DNA from: Acanthacorydalis orientalis
Lineage: Eukaryota > Arthropoda > Insecta > Megaloptera > Corydalidae
Length of the DNA: 64,000 nt
Assembly (NCBI GenBank): GCA_034766995.1
Contig: CM068313.1
Coordinates: forward strand, 11,277,012 to 11,341,011
Reading direction: 5' to 3'
Under the pieces are notes generated by a model. It had not been told where the DNA came from and did not search any database. It saw nothing but the letters and a program-made list of their open reading frames with translations. Of this stretch, positions 1 to 12,885 are shown in pieces; position 1 is the first letter of the stretch; the number at the start of each line of letters is the position of its first letter. The position numbers and the translations under genes were made by a program.

Positions 1-569
1 AACTAAGTCATGTGTTTAGTTAATGTCTCTGAATTAGTAATAAAACAAAACACAATACAAATTTATCTTATAATATTAGAGACACGCCTTCAGTTAAAAT
101 CTAAGAAAATATTTTTCAGTCCAGAAGAATTTCTAATAGTTTACCCGTCTTAAAAAACTAAAAAGAGTCTTCCCCATTATTTGAATTTTTCCAGAATATT
201 CGTTTACTCTGAACACATCTGAAGATAACTCAGATTTATTGTTTGGTGTATTGAAATGATTTATAAAATATTGTTCAGCGCTGGAATACAACACGCGACA
301 AAACGGAGGGTATTATGCTTGAGGGTCACAGGTTCACGGGCGGCATTGGTACGGCTTCAGTGAGGGATGGTGTTTGAATATAATCCTGTAAGCTTTGCTG
401 GCGTTTGTTGGTCAAGGAGGTGGAAGTGATGTATATATGTGTAGGTGAGGACGCGACGGAACACATGTGAGGCCTCTCCGCGTTGCACGTACAAACACAT
501 GACCGGAAAAGAAATTTGTTTCATTACAGACTGTTTCCACATATAATTACACACATATACATACAAATT

Positions 570-626
<57 letters not shown>

Positions 627-790
627 ATGTATAGATATATATAATTTTAAATCCTTAACGATCCATTTTTCGACAAGTTCTATTTCCAATTTCTTGTAAT
701 TCGAATAATCTTTTCCTAGTCTTTTATCAATTTTAATACATTCAACATTTTCTACAATCTCTTTCACTCCTTCTCTTTCTCTCTCTTTAT
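1..790. other. Left edge, no gene seen
   Basis: AT-rich apart from a CpG-containing patch at 280-500. The open frame on the minus strand crosses the (TA)n tract and is not believable as a protein. Confidence 0.4.
573..618. repeat. (TA)n microsatellite
   Basis: About 23 repeats; followed by TGTATG variants. Confidence 0.95.
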
Positions 791-1300
791 ATATTAGGTA
801 AAAATTAATTCAGTGCCTTTAAATTGAATCAATCATAGCTCTGTTTCAAATTAAAATATTTTTCGTCATTTTAGGGTTTTGAAGAGCCAAACTTAATATT
901 TAAAAACACTATATATCTTGGCCAAGCGATTGGTATAACTTCACAAAACAGTAGTGAACACGACGGCGTCCGAAAAGCAGCATATTTGGGATTGTATACT
1001 TTTCGGATCTCGGTTAAAAAAATGAATACCGAAGTCACGGGAATGATTTGTCCAGCTTTGGAGGAAGGTGTTGTGATGCATAAAATAGGCTAAAACAGCG
1101 GAAGAGGTACAACAATAAATTATGATCCCATCGATTCAAAAATCGCCATCTTTGTTTCGATAAGGCATTCATCAGCTAGCCGGCAGATGGAGTGGAGTTT
1201 GTGTTTTCCGATGGGGGATATTTTGAGGATTGAAATGTATTCCGTTTTTTTGTAAACATTAATTTTCTATAAAAAAGGCATCAAATTAATTTGTATACTT
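790..1300 (+). mobile_element. Mariner-derived non-autonomous element, copy 1
   Basis: Terminal inverted repeats are AAATTAATTCAGTGCCTTT at about 800-818 and its degenerate complement (AAGGCATCAAATTAATTTG) at about 1276-1294. The interior matches the elements at 15.64-16.17 kb (opposite orientation) and 47.0-47.46 kb. Shared landmarks are GCCAAGCGATTGGTATAA, CCGAAAAGCAGCATAT and GGAATGATTTGTCCAGCTTT. The last third retains the mariner transposase C-terminal reading (GRW/RQMEW..) in broken frames. It is inactive. Confidence 0.7.
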
Positions 1301-1301
1301 T

Positions 1302-1308
<7 letters not shown>

Positions 1309-1344
<36 letters not shown>
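1309..1344. repeat. (TA)n microsatellite
   Basis: About 18 repeats, right after mariner-derived copy 1, followed by (GT)n. Confidence 0.95.
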
Positions 1345-1347
<3 letters not shown>

Positions 1348-2431
1348 GAGCGTGTGTGTGTGTTCTATGTAGATATTAGGACCTATTTTAATATATATAC
1401 AAGAATACCCTGATTTAAAACGCTTCGTTTAAAGTAATTTCCCATTTAAGTCATAAAAAATCCCACCTCGACTCGATATTATTTCTCCTCGATATTTATT
1501 ATTGCCTACCACCATAACTTTAGATGAAAGCATGGATTAATTAAGAACTCAAATTAACAAATACATAAGTAAAATGTACATATGAACATACGTATGTATT
1601 CTTGCAAAATATATTTTTATTTACATATATGTACATACAAAGGTGAAGTCGCAATTATATATATATATATACATATTGTGTACAGACCTGAAATTCCGGT
1701 AAATACCAATTTTCATTTTCCCACACAGAATATCGAATCAAAATATGCAAACACTTTTAAATTTTACAAGTTGGTCAAATAATAAAAAAAAAACAACTCC
1801 ACTGTTTATAATAGCAAATTTCGATAATTCGTTATAATAGATTATATATTCTGTACGTTGATCGAAAATCGACGGTTCTGACTTATTATATACTTATATA
1901 AAAAAATCAAAGAACCTAAAAGAAAAAATTAACAAAAATGTTTGATAATTGAAACACTGGAAATATGAAATATTATGTAATGACCATCTTTCGATTTTTT
2001 TATTTTTGAACAATAAGAAAAATATAAAATTATTTTTTGCCATTTTATCTCCACACCCTTAAAATGATAGTATAATATGTAAATAATAAAATGATAAAAT
2101 GTGTATAAGTAACAATCAAAAACGATCAATAATGAAAATCCTCGTGCCTGAAAAAAGAATCGATTTGTGAAAATATAAAAAGCTCCAACACTTAATAACC
2201 ATCAATTTAAAAATTTGATATAAATTTATTATTACAAGTACTCATTTTTAAACTGTACATAAAAGGAATAACTAATTTAATAACTTATTAATGTAAAAAA
2301 TATCCGTTCCACCCACACGTCCATCCGTTTACCGAAGTTCTGATTATCGAGCATTGTCAAGAAATGTCAATACTGAGGAATCGCGTGCATTGAACCATAC
2401 GACTAACTATTCTAAATATGTGATTCGTGAT

Positions 2432-2434
<3 letters not shown>

Positions 2435-2481
<47 letters not shown>
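2435..2481. repeat. (TA)n microsatellite
   Basis: About 23 repeats. Confidence 0.95.
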
Positions 2482-2484
<3 letters not shown>

Positions 2485-3289
2485 GATATAAGCGCTGGAG
2501 ACTCATTATGTACACGAGCGGACAACTACCCCTACATTTGAAGCCGTAGAACTGAATAGATGGAAAAAAAAACGTACGACAAACTGTTATGTAGATAAAT
2601 GTAAACGTACACCACCATAACCTAGCCAATGTGGGCTTGAGTACATTCGTGACAAAATGTTTGATTCCATTTTAATCCAACTATTTTATTAATGTTTAAA
2701 TATTATTCGCACGCCATTTCCATGTTTATTCTTTTTTGTTGTACATTATCGAACTACTTTAGATGTGAATTGAGTCAATAAAACCTTACGAAATCATTTC
2801 ATTTTCTGTATCGTCACAACAGTCTACTTGAGTTTAGAAACACCTTACTTGAACCATTACTGTTTTATCGTTCTGTGTGTCCGTTTTCATGGTAATTCTA
2901 ATTGAAATGAAGGAATTAATATAGAAATGTAACATAAGTACAAATCTGAAAATTTTAATAGTAAATGAATAGATGTAAAATGTTCACTATCTAGACACAT
3001 ATTTAGACCATTTTTAGAAGATAACTTTTAAGGGTTGTCTTTAAAGATTGCAATGAAAACTGAAAATTTAAATTTTGAATTTCTCTTTATACTATAATGA
3101 TTTTGACTCTTTAATTTTTTATACATCTGCAAGATTTTTTTTATCTTAATTTTTAGTTTAAATATTTATATTCATATATATATATATATATACACACTTT
3201 TCTGTTATCAAAAAATATGCACGAAATGGTTATAAATATTTTTTGATTGATATTGTTTTCACTCGCAATACATTTCTGACATTGTGACT

Positions 3290-3412
3290 AAATTAACTTT
3301 CAAAAATTAATTCTCTCTTCACCAGACAACACATAAATACATTCTCAGAATCAGAAATGTTCAATAAATAATTTTTATTTTTGATTATTACTTATGTGAC
3401 AATCGATAATGA
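3290..3412 (-). repeat. Interspersed repeat R1 (copy)
   Basis: A copy of a short degenerate repeat whose ordered landmarks are a TTTGTGAAAATGAATT-like block, a GTGTG block, TTTTTGATCAGAAA, TATTGAACATTTTTGA/TTCAATAA, AACAATCA and a GATGTCATCG-like end. Here: AGAAATGTTCAATAAATAAT, TTTGATTATTACTTATGTG, CGATAATGATGA. Confidence 0.5.
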
Positions 3413-3885
3413 TGATATATAAGGTACAAAAAATATTTCTGTACCTTATCTCATCCGATATAGATATACAATTGATAAAAGTTTCGTCTTCTTGGGCAAA
3501 TCGCAACAGTTTCTGAGAAAATTCTAGCCGAATCGGCGAGTCATCAGCATTCAAACTACTTGTCAGTTGAATTTTATACGAAAATAAATGTAAATCCTCA
3601 TGCAATATCCGCGACACAGTCCACTTGTTGCAATCAATTGTCAAGTTGAAATTTTTGGATTATTATCGATGGCCGCGGTTACTGTTGCGACGTTCTCGTG
3701 TATCCGAACTCTTTTTCGACTACCGTTCTTTTAAGGCGTTCTTTTAAGACTGCCTGTCTCATTGAATTGTTTTACGATCTGAGCGATTGTCCATTGGCTG
3801 GGAATATCGCGTACTCCTTTAATTTCCAATGCTCGTTGGACCGCAAGTAGAGTTCAACCTGAAGTACTGCTGTACTACTCTAATT
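3390..3885 (-). pseudogene. Mariner-like transposase fragment (N-terminal half)
   Basis: On the minus strand, broken frames read in order: IPSQWTIAQIVKQFNETGSL (helix-turn-helix region), an NVATVTAAIDNNPKIS segment, then DLHLFSYKIQLTSSLNADD and INCISISDE. This is the typical order of a mariner-type transposase with an SDEAHF catalytic block, cut off at SDE. It contains several stops and frameshifts. The catalytic half is missing. Confidence 0.75.
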
Positions 3886-4042
3886 CATTGATCATCTTGA
3901 ACCCTTTACATTTATTTAATGACAATTATTCTACAAAAAAAAATAAATAAAACAACGGACATATTTATTTTTTTGATAGCAGGATTGGTGCCTCACCCCG
4001 TACCATATGCTATCTAAGAGTTTATTAAGAACATATTAATGT

Positions 4043-4044
4043 AT

Positions 4045-4094
<50 letters not shown>

Positions 4095-4095
4095 A
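4043..4095. repeat. (AC)n(AT)n(GT)n perfect palindromic microsatellite
   Basis: (AC)5, (AT)12 and (GT)8 in succession can form one long hairpin or cruciform. Confidence 0.95.
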
Positions 4096-4602
4096 CAGGT
4101 ACAAATTAAATCATACCGGGCAACAGAGTGGGGCACGAGGGGGAAGCCAATGTGTACGTCCGTCTTATAAAGACGCGACGGCTGGAATACACTCGATCCA
4201 GTGTACAATGTGTCATCATCAACCCCGTTATATGGCGTACATTGGTGGTGTGTTGAGTTGATAGTCGTGACAATACTATTAAGCACTTGTATTGTTGATT
4301 AACGGTGCGTGTGTTCGACTAAAATCGCGAATTATTGCGATGTCTGCATCAGAGCGAAATTATTTCAATAATTGTCAAGTGGAAAATTTGTATATTCGAA
4401 AAAAACTGTAATATATAACATATATTTCTATTTTTATTCGAACTGTGAATAGAACGTGTGTATAAATGTAGTGAAGCTGTCGATATAGACATGTGTATAA
4501 AAAAGTAATTATTGAACAATTGCTTTACAGTTTTCAGTCATGAATGAAACGAAAGAAACCTGGTTGGAAAACAATTATTTTTCATTTATTCTTTCTTATA
4601 TG

Positions 4603-4608
<6 letters not shown>

Positions 4609-4649
<41 letters not shown>
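4609..4649. repeat. (TA)n microsatellite
   Basis: About 20 repeats. Confidence 0.95.
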
Positions 4650-4652
<3 letters not shown>

Positions 4653-5469
4653 TGTGGTTGTGATTTTTTCTGATTCTTTTTATATTTAATATCAAAATAT
4701 AAATAGACATCCAATATGTGAAAAATAAGAATTACTTTCCTTGAATGTTAAATATGATATAAATTTAATCATATTTTCAAAAGTAGCGATAGAAAATATT
4801 TATATATTTGAATATATATTTGAAATTATTAATTTATTAATTACATATTTGAAGTTATTAAGTTTGGTGAATAATATGCATTTTTTTAAATGCAAGATTG
4901 GACTACTTTCAAACTGCAATTATTCAAATCGATATTCGAGAACATTAAATTAAAAATATAGGAATTCAATAAAGCAAAAAATGAATTTAGGTAATCTAAA
5001 ATTTCCAGACTTGATTCATACAGAAAAAAATATTTTTTTTTCAGACAGTTAGGAATATTTATGTACTGATATCTTTAAACATTACATGATTTTGAGGATG
5101 TGATTATTTTTTAATTTACAAAAAAAGTCTACTTTTAATTTAAAAAATAGATTTAAATATTTTTAGAAAGTATATTGAAAAACTCAGAAGTTATTTTATA
5201 AAAAGTGATAGAGATTTCTTAATATATTTTTTTAAATATATGTTTGGTACAAGAATTCAACCTTTGAATGTTAGAAAATATTTAGTAGCTGTTTAAAAAT
5301 AATTATGACGAGTTTCTTATATCATAGTGAAATTCAATCAAAATTATAATTTTGATTTTGATGTTAAGTGAAAAACATTTTACGTTTTGAAATAAATTTT
5401 TCTGTCGCCCGGCAAACTACAAAAAATTAAGATTAACAAAGGTCAATAGTTTATTATCCAATAACATTT

Positions 5470-5625
5470 TCTCGTGATGGAATCGACATCAAAATACATG
5501 TAAGTAACAATCAAAGATGATTAATAATTAGTTACTGTATATTTTTGATCGGAAAAATGTTTATGGTTTGTGGTGTGAGTGAAAAATTCATTATGGAACT
5601 TAATTTACAGATAGTACATACACTA
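5470..5625 (+). repeat. Interspersed repeat R1 (copy)
   Basis: GATGGAATCGACATCAAAAT, AAGTAACAATCAAAGATGAT, ATATTTTTGATCGGAAAAAT, TTTATGGTTTGTGGTGTGAG, AAAATTCATTATGG. One of the more complete copies; best used as reference for the family. Confidence 0.6.
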
Positions 5626-6019
5626 TTATCTTGTTTCATAAATTAAAATTTGAATTTGAATTTATTTGATAAAAATCTCTTTAAAACTGAATAATCACAC
5701 ATTTATTTACAAAGAAAAATAAATTAGAAAACAACAATGAAGTTAAAAGAATGATAGCTAGGAAACTTTTAAAATTTCGTAAATCTAGAAGTTCAAAATC
5801 GTTTATATAAATAACATAAAATAATATATTTTTAATAATATATTTGTAATTGTATAATTAAGAGATATTTTGTAACAGGCAAATATTTTTTTAAAAAATA
5901 CAAATTAAGAGTTATTTAGTTATATATTTTTAACTTCTAAAAATTAGATTAGCTCTTTACTATTTTTTTTATTTAAAAAGTAGTTTGAAATATTCTTAGT
6001 TCATTAAATTCGCAAAGTC

Positions 6020-6121
<102 letters not shown>

Positions 6122-6544
6122 TCTTAAATATGTAATCAACTCTGAAAATTAAGATGACACTTAGTTTTTTTTAAAAAAAACGTTTAAATATTTTACAGAC
6201 AGGTTCCTTCTCCATAGTGAAATTTATTGGAAAATATGATTAAGTGAATGTTTTAAAGAAATAAATTTACTGAAACTGCAATTTATGCATATTTCTTTTA
6301 CAAAATTCGAATATTAATTCTATTAAAATTACATTCTGTTTTTAAAAGATTAATAAATTTTTGTACTGTTAAATAAATATTCTTTAATACATTTGTGTCA
6401 TCTTGTGAGAAGAGTAATTTAATTACGAGGAAATTAATTTAATTTAAATATCGATTACCATAGTGATTTTTAATTATTTGTCTATCCGTTTATTTAATTT
6501 CTATATTTTTCTTCACATTTTTCAAAATGTATGGAACAACTTTG

Positions 6545-6670
6545 CACATATTACAACTGAATTTTATTTTTTCACCCCATTGCAATCGGAAATGCGCATA
6601 AGCTACAATAAAAAATGATCAATAATATTTTATTGAATATTTTTGATCAGAAAAATTCTTTAAAACCCTC
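6545..6670 (+). repeat. Interspersed repeat R1 (partial copy)
   Basis: GCGCATAAGCTACAATAAAA, AATGATCAATAATATTTTAT, GAATATTTTTGATCAGAAAA. The core is well conserved, the flanks weak. Confidence 0.45.
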
Positions 6671-6715
6671 TTTGTTCTCTTCGCTTAAAAAAGTATATAA
6701 TCTCCTCTCTCTCAT

Positions 6716-6721
<6 letters not shown>

Positions 6722-6752
<31 letters not shown>
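6722..6752. repeat. (TA)n microsatellite
   Basis: About 15 repeats. Confidence 0.95.
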
Positions 6753-6755
<3 letters not shown>

Positions 6756-7019
6756 TGATCATTTACTACTAAATAAAGGGTTTTTTAATTTATTATTTAA
6801 ACGACAATCTGCCTTTTAAACGTTTAATATTTCATAGAAGTACTCATGCTAGGAATGAATTGCATTTCTGTATATTGAAATCACTGATATTCAATGAGAG
6901 ACTTGGCAACTACATTGAGAAGATAAACTATTAAAAATAATAATATATAATATTAAAAAAGCTTTGTTCCTTATTGTAACTCTTACCATATGATTTTTCA
7001 CTTTAAGTAAATATGTTCA

Positions 7020-7023
<4 letters not shown>

Positions 7024-7072
<49 letters not shown>
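7024..7072. repeat. (TA)n microsatellite
   Basis: About 24 repeats. Confidence 0.95.
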
Positions 7073-7078
<6 letters not shown>

Positions 7079-7231
7079 ATAAAAAATAATTGGGAATCAG
7101 ATAGTATTTTTATTAGAAATTAATAATATTAATGTATTATTTGAATATTAACATATAGTTTTTTTACAAAGTACAAGAAAAAATCCAAAATTAAAGTATA
7201 TTTAAGAAGTAAAAAAAAATGTTATTCTGTA

Positions 7232-7692
7232 TACAGGATTCTTAATAAGGTCATTTTTCTACATAATCTATTCTGGGTTCTATGTATTTATTCAAACGCT
7301 TAATGAGCTTCTGGATTCCGTCCTAGGAGAATGTTTTTGGTTTCTTGTACATCCACACTTTAATCATCCTCCTTACAAGGCTAATAAAGCAAATAAATTT
7401 ATTCAAAATCTAGGTTTTGATCTCCTGGATTACACACATTACTCCATTTAACAGCACGTGATTTGTATATTTTTATGCCAATAAAAAAGTGTTTACAAAA
7501 TATATAATTATAAAAGTATTTTTTCGGATGATGAAGTCATTAATACTGTATAAGAGTGGCTGCGCAAGAAGCCAAAGAGGTTCTTCAAAAATTAGATAGT
7601 ATTCAAAAATTCAGTAACATTTCAAATAAGTGTTTAGAAATTAAGGGGGATTATATAGAAAAATTATTTTGATAAAAATCCTGTATATAGAA
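7232..7692. mobile_element. Palindromic mariner derivative (two 3' ends facing outwards)
   Basis: The ends are TATACAGGATTCTTAAT at 7231-7247 and AAAATCCTGTATA at about 7674-7686. Just inside the left end the minus strand reads GIQKLIKRLNKYIEPRIDYV, preceded by VRRMIKVWMYKKPKTFS. Just inside the right end the plus strand reads WLRKKPKRFF ... KCLEIKGDYIEKLF. Both are mariner transposase C-termini, so two 3' halves of one family are joined head to head. Neither codes for a functional enzyme. Confidence 0.65.
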
Positions 7693-8580
7693 AAAGATGT
7701 TTTTATTTCTTAAGTGCCCCACTTCTCTTCGACATGCGCCCTCGGGGATTTTTGTTCAATGTTTTGCTTTCTTTGTGATATATATATATATATATATAGT
7801 TATGCAAGAGAAAAATTAAGTTTCATATGCAACAATTCTATGTGTTAGTACGTATGAATTGTAAATATTTCCGTTTTTATTCCATTCTACTGTAATTATA
7901 GCGTTCATATTCCAGGTAGTTACCTTTAATTATAGAACAATATCGCGATTAAAAATTATCTGACCAAAATACGTAATAAAGGAATCCCTCGATCATAAAT
8001 AAATATTAATACGCAAACACAAAAGTTCTTTTTTCAAGTTTCGTACAGTAACGTCGCTATGAAATATTCAAAGACATCTGTTTGTTTTCCACTAACCTAT
8101 AGATTTCCACAACTAGAGTACCGTCCACGTACCATATAATTATAGAGAATGTACATCAACTGAAATATGACAATAGCCGTAAACGATACGAGTCTACTAT
8201 TAATAATAAACGTTAGTTTTTTTTTCTATTTGTTCTTGATCTCCTGGAGACAGTGTAGATAAAAGTTCGTTTCGAAAAGAATATGTCCGTATGGTAATGG
8301 ATACGAGATCGATATCGAATGAAGTGAAATGCAGTTTTCAAAATGGTGGTTTAGTTGTTTCTATTATTTTTTTTAGTACTCGTCATTTATTTTGAAAAAT
8401 ATCTGTGATCTTGTGATTTCTTTAGATTAATGTTTCGGGTGTTATTGACAATAAATCTTATTGAGCATTTGTGTACTTATTACAGATCAGTACATAATTA
8501 TTTTATAATTCATACATGTAGAGGAATAGATCTTAGATTATAATAAAAGGAAATCGGATGATTGCTAAAGAAACAAAAAT

Positions 8581-9080
8581 TATTATGTTAGTAGAAAAAT
8601 AATTTCGATTTTTCTTTGAATTCTGACCTTAATTTTTGTCACTAAAAGTGTTATTTAATCGTGTTCATGTTGATATCATTTTAAAGTGCATTTTTCGGCC
8701 TGCATTTTGGTAACACCGATTTTGGTTTTATTATTAATTTTATTTCAAATTGGTCTATTGAATTAAAGATGGAAAAGAAGTAAATAAGAACTATTTTTTT
8801 GTATGAGTGCAAAATGTTTGGTAAAGCAGCAGAAACTGTTCATAAATTAAATGATACATTTGGTGTGGAACCTGTTAAGTATAGAAGTGGTTCCCAAACC
8901 AGAGCTGGAGACAAGAGCCTTGAAGATAAAGAAGGTCGAGGACGTCATTCTTCAATTCATAACGACCAGCTGAAGGCATTACTTGAATCGGAATCACTCT
9001 CAACAATTCGAAACCTTACACAAAAGCTAGGCGTTAGTGATCCAACAGTTCTCTACCACTTAAAACAGATAATAAAATAA
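8581..9080 (+). pseudogene. Mellifera-type mariner transposase, 5' part
   Basis: A degraded terminal repeat (TTAGTAGAAAAATAATTTCG, about 8588) is followed by an untranslated leader. Then comes MEKK (8769), and after a small lesion, YECKMFGKAAETVHKLNDTF. Next come SLEDKEGRGRHSS, IHNDQLKALLE and DPTVLYHLKQI. This is the N-terminal helix-turn-helix part of a mariner transposase. The segment with the conserved W..F between the helices is corrupted. The sequence stops after KQIIK, so the catalytic domain is absent. The same family recurs at 54.30-54.88 and 62.94-63.02 kb. Confidence 0.8.
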
Positions 9081-9954
9081 AAAAAGCTCTAAATATATAT
9101 AGATTTTAAGTTCATAAACTTCAATTATTTTTGTACCAATCTAATATATCTTTTGTTGTACTTTGACTGTCTTTTTATAGATAAATACTTCTAATTATTC
9201 TACAAATTTGAAGATTTAAAACAATATAAGGATTTGAATTTACATATCTTAATATAAAATTTTATTTTACCATGATACACAATATATAGAAATAAAATTA
9301 AACTGGAACCAATAGCTGGATTATTTACAATCATAATATTTGCACTGTAGCTAAATTCATTTTCACAAATAATCACTTGTACTCATCACAGATATTTTTA
9401 TTCTCACAATGTTTATTTAACAGTTTGTTTATAAGTTAATTTTAAGCTGTCGTTTTCTTCAATAATAATATCATCATCCTCAGAGAACACAGATAGAGAA
9501 AACATTTGTAATTGTTGAACATTTCAGTTAGACAAAATGTATTGTACAATTTATAGGAAGTAGTTTATTTGTGAAACTGAATTACTGTCGTTTTTAAGGA
9601 GTATAAAGTTTGAAATTGATTATGTGCTTGATATATAATTTAATCAATTGATTTAGATTTTTAATTATACAGTATTTGTTAAAATCTACTGTTGAGGAAT
9701 ATAGAAAATAGAATATTTGACTAATTTATTTCATGTGTAATAAAAAAATATGTTCGTACAAGAATACAAAACAGTGATTTGGCTCAAGATTGATGTCAAC
9801 ATGAAAATATTGTCTTCACAGATTCTTACTCTATATTATTTATTAATATTTGAACTGAATTTAAAAATGATTGTGGTAGTATTAGAGATATTTTAATGAA
9901 ATATAATTTTAAGCTCTGGTTTGAAATTGATGGCAAGCACAATTTAATTCTAAC

Positions 9955-10110
9955 ACCTAAATTTCCTTTCATAAATAAATTACTTGCCCTTCCCCCAAAG
10001 CACAAACATATTTCTGATCAGAAATATTCAATAAAAGATAATTGACCATTTCTGATTGTTTCTTATGCTTATTTCAATGGCGATGTCATCACATTGAGAG
10101 TATCAAAGTA
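9955..10110 (-). repeat. Interspersed repeat R1 (copy)
   Basis: TTTCTGATCAGAAATATTCA, ATAAAAGATAATTGACCATT, TCTGATTGTTTCTTATGC, TTCAATGGCGATGTCATCAC. It lies back to back with a + strand copy at 10.16 kb. Confidence 0.5.
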
Positions 10111-10154
10111 ACTAAAAATCTTTTTTCTGTGCCTTAAAAGATTTATCTCTAATC

Positions 10155-10292
10155 GAACGCTCTGTAAATGATATCATCATCGAAATACATATAAAAATAA
10201 ATAAAAACAATTAGTAATCTTTTGTTTGACGATTTTTGATAGAATTTTTTATGGTTTGTGTGGTTACAGAATAATTAATTTGTAATAGTTGA
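10155..10292 (+). repeat. Interspersed repeat R1 (copy)
   Basis: ATGATATCATCATCGAAATA, AAAACAATTAGTAATC, GACGATTTTTGATAGAATTT, TTTATGGTTTGTGTGGTTAC, AATAATTAATTTGTAATAG. Confidence 0.5.
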
Positions 10293-10967
10293 TGTTTATG
10301 TACAACTGAACGATGAATTAAGATAAACAGAATATATTTTAAAAGATATTTTATATATGTCGGGATTTTTATATTCATTAACATTTAAAAAAATATTATT
10401 AAATATAAGGGAGAAATAAATAGATTCAAACAGCTGCTGATACTAATAAATGGTACCGTTTTTGCTTTATAGTAATTATCTAATCAAATGATTAAAAAAT
10501 ATTAATTTTATCTGAAGTTATTTAATAAGAATATGTTACTTTTGGCTTCGTATCAAAAAAATTAATTCATGTCTTATAGGATTAATTTTTGTACGGTTAT
10601 GTTTTACACAAAATTGTCCAATTTTCAATATATAAAATACATAACTGTGTGAAAATATTGTTTTCTAAGATTTGGTTCGTTTGCTTTCAAGGTTAAATTG
10701 ATTGGATTCTTAATGTGTATATAGTTCAAAAATATATGAGAAATAAAAACAGTTTAGTTATAAAATCACATAAAAAGAGATATAATACAAACCATGAGTA
10801 AATGGTAGTAAATTAAAGTATTTATTTTATGTGAAGTTTATAATAAAATTGTATTTAATAGCTGTGTCTATTACATAAATATTTCTAAAAGAAATTAAAT
10901 CTTAAATAATTATAAATAGAAATCAGAAAGTATTAAGGGTGCTGATATAAACATTTTGTTATATTAC

Positions 10968-10974
<7 letters not shown>

Positions 10975-11006
<32 letters not shown>
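10975..11006. repeat. (TA)n microsatellite
   Basis: About 15 repeats. Confidence 0.95.
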
Positions 11007-11010
<4 letters not shown>

Positions 11011-12341
11011 CATTGATTTATTACTAATATATTTTTTCTTTTTTCAGATTCAATTCGAAATCTCATTGCAGCTGCTGGACACTGCTCAAGATTCGCTTTT
11101 TAAACTCTTGTGCGTGTGACAGCGGCTATTGTGGGAATTTCATATTATTTCATCGATGTGTTATTAAAAATATATACAAATCAACTAACAACTATTCAAT
11201 TACGAGCACACAACTTAAAAATATTAAGTATGAATTAGAAGTCGTAATGTCACTCTGAAAGGATTTATAAGTAATTCAAGCAATCGGTGGTAGAAAAATT
11301 ATTTTTTTCCACGTATGAAGTGTTTTATATCGATTATATTTGACAAATATCAATCTGATCCGATTTGTTCAAATATCTTAATTTGTTTATTGCTAGAAAA
11401 TATTATAACCTCAAAAATATGTGCGTTGGTATTATAGTTATTAGTATATTCGGATTGAATTAATATTGAAATAATTGTAAATTAATAAATAATTTAAGAA
11501 TATGCTAACTAAAATTTTGGTCAATAGTTATATTTTACATATTTATTATAAAAAGTATCTATGCTAAGCATATATTTTTATAGATGTGCTGATTTTGTTT
11601 TGAAATTATTTTTATGTATTACAATAAATTTCACAATGGGTTTTAGATATATGAACAACAATTGGCTTTCCTAGATAATATAAGTTCAAATTCGAATTTA
11701 TTATGTATCCTATTTTATAATGAAAGAAGCTATTTTCTAAATAAAAAATATTAAATTTGATTATTTATGAGAATATTATACATTATTATACATTAATGAT
11801 ACATTATAGAATATTTTATATAAATAAATAATTAAAATCACATTTAGGTATAATTCTCTTTCTGTATAAATTGCACAAATGTAAGTGTAGTTGTCTACAA
11901 AACCACAATATCACATTTTAGTTTTAAAACGCATTTAAAAAGTATATTGTTTTCTTCTTTTTAAAAAAAGAAAATAATATTGATTTTTTGTGAAAATGTA
12001 TATTTTTTTAATTTGTCACATGCTTTATAGAAATGTAACTGGATATATTCTTCTTGCATCAAAATATTATTTTTTAATAATTTAATCGTTCATTTAATGT
12101 AATAGGCATATTATTTATATTTGTTAATTTATCTGTTAATACCAAAATATATAAAAAATGTAGATATAAATAATATTTTATTAAAGGTTCAAACCATATG
12201 TTTATTCGATTTCTACAGGTCTTGGTTTGTTGAAATACTGAATGATGTGTCGAACAAGTATAAAATTCGTGTGTTCTTATTTGATTTGTATATTTTACAT
12301 TCACACAGTACGCATCCATATCCATACACAAAACACAGAAA

Positions 12342-12448
12342 TACACACACACACACACATATATATATGCATGTATATATATATATATATATATATCATA
12401 TCATATGTAGACTTATTTCTATAAATTATCTTTTGTCGAATTTCAAAT

Positions 12449-12519
<71 letters not shown>

Positions 12520-12520
12520 T
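12342..12520. repeat. (CA)n/(TA)n cluster
   Basis: (CA)8 then (TA)n to 12396, 50 bases of unique sequence, then (TA)n with AATA slips from 12450 to 12520. Confidence 0.9.
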
Positions 12521-12614
12521 TCTATACATACATATATATTAATTTATTTATAAATTAAAAGACACTTAGATAACATTGTCGAATTCAATGTTACGTTTCT
12601 ACTTTTCGCACACG

Positions 12615-12628
12615 ACAGTAGATGGCAG
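12615..12628 (+). promoter_or_regulatory. CTCF-like motif
   Basis: ACAGTAGATGGCAG matches the CTCF core CCASYAGRKGGCRS at 13 of 14 positions. It lies about 4 kb upstream of the troponin I promoter in a short, less AT-rich patch. Binding is inference. Confidence 0.35.
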
Positions 12629-12813
12629 TGAGATACACTTTTTAAATAACGATTGTTGTATGTTTCTTTGTTGACAGTGAGAGGTAATTGTTTTATTTAT
12701 CTAGACAATTAAAACTTCATAAATACAAAATAAATTCATTATTTATCTTTCATTTAGTTTTTTATGGTTAACTTATTTTGAAAATAGAATTCATATATAA
12801 TTTATATACATAT

Positions 12814-12815
<2 letters not shown>

Positions 12816-12877
<62 letters not shown>
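12816..12877. repeat. (TA)n microsatellite
   Basis: About 30 repeats. Confidence 0.95.

Positions 12878-12885
<8 letters not shown>

Larger units (their letters stand above)
9081..12600. other. Intergenic AT-rich stretch
   Basis: Two R1 copies near 10 kb and TA tracts. A possible splice acceptor and short GC-richer patch lie at 11.03-11.16 kb (see findings). Nothing else is supported. Confidence 0.45.
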
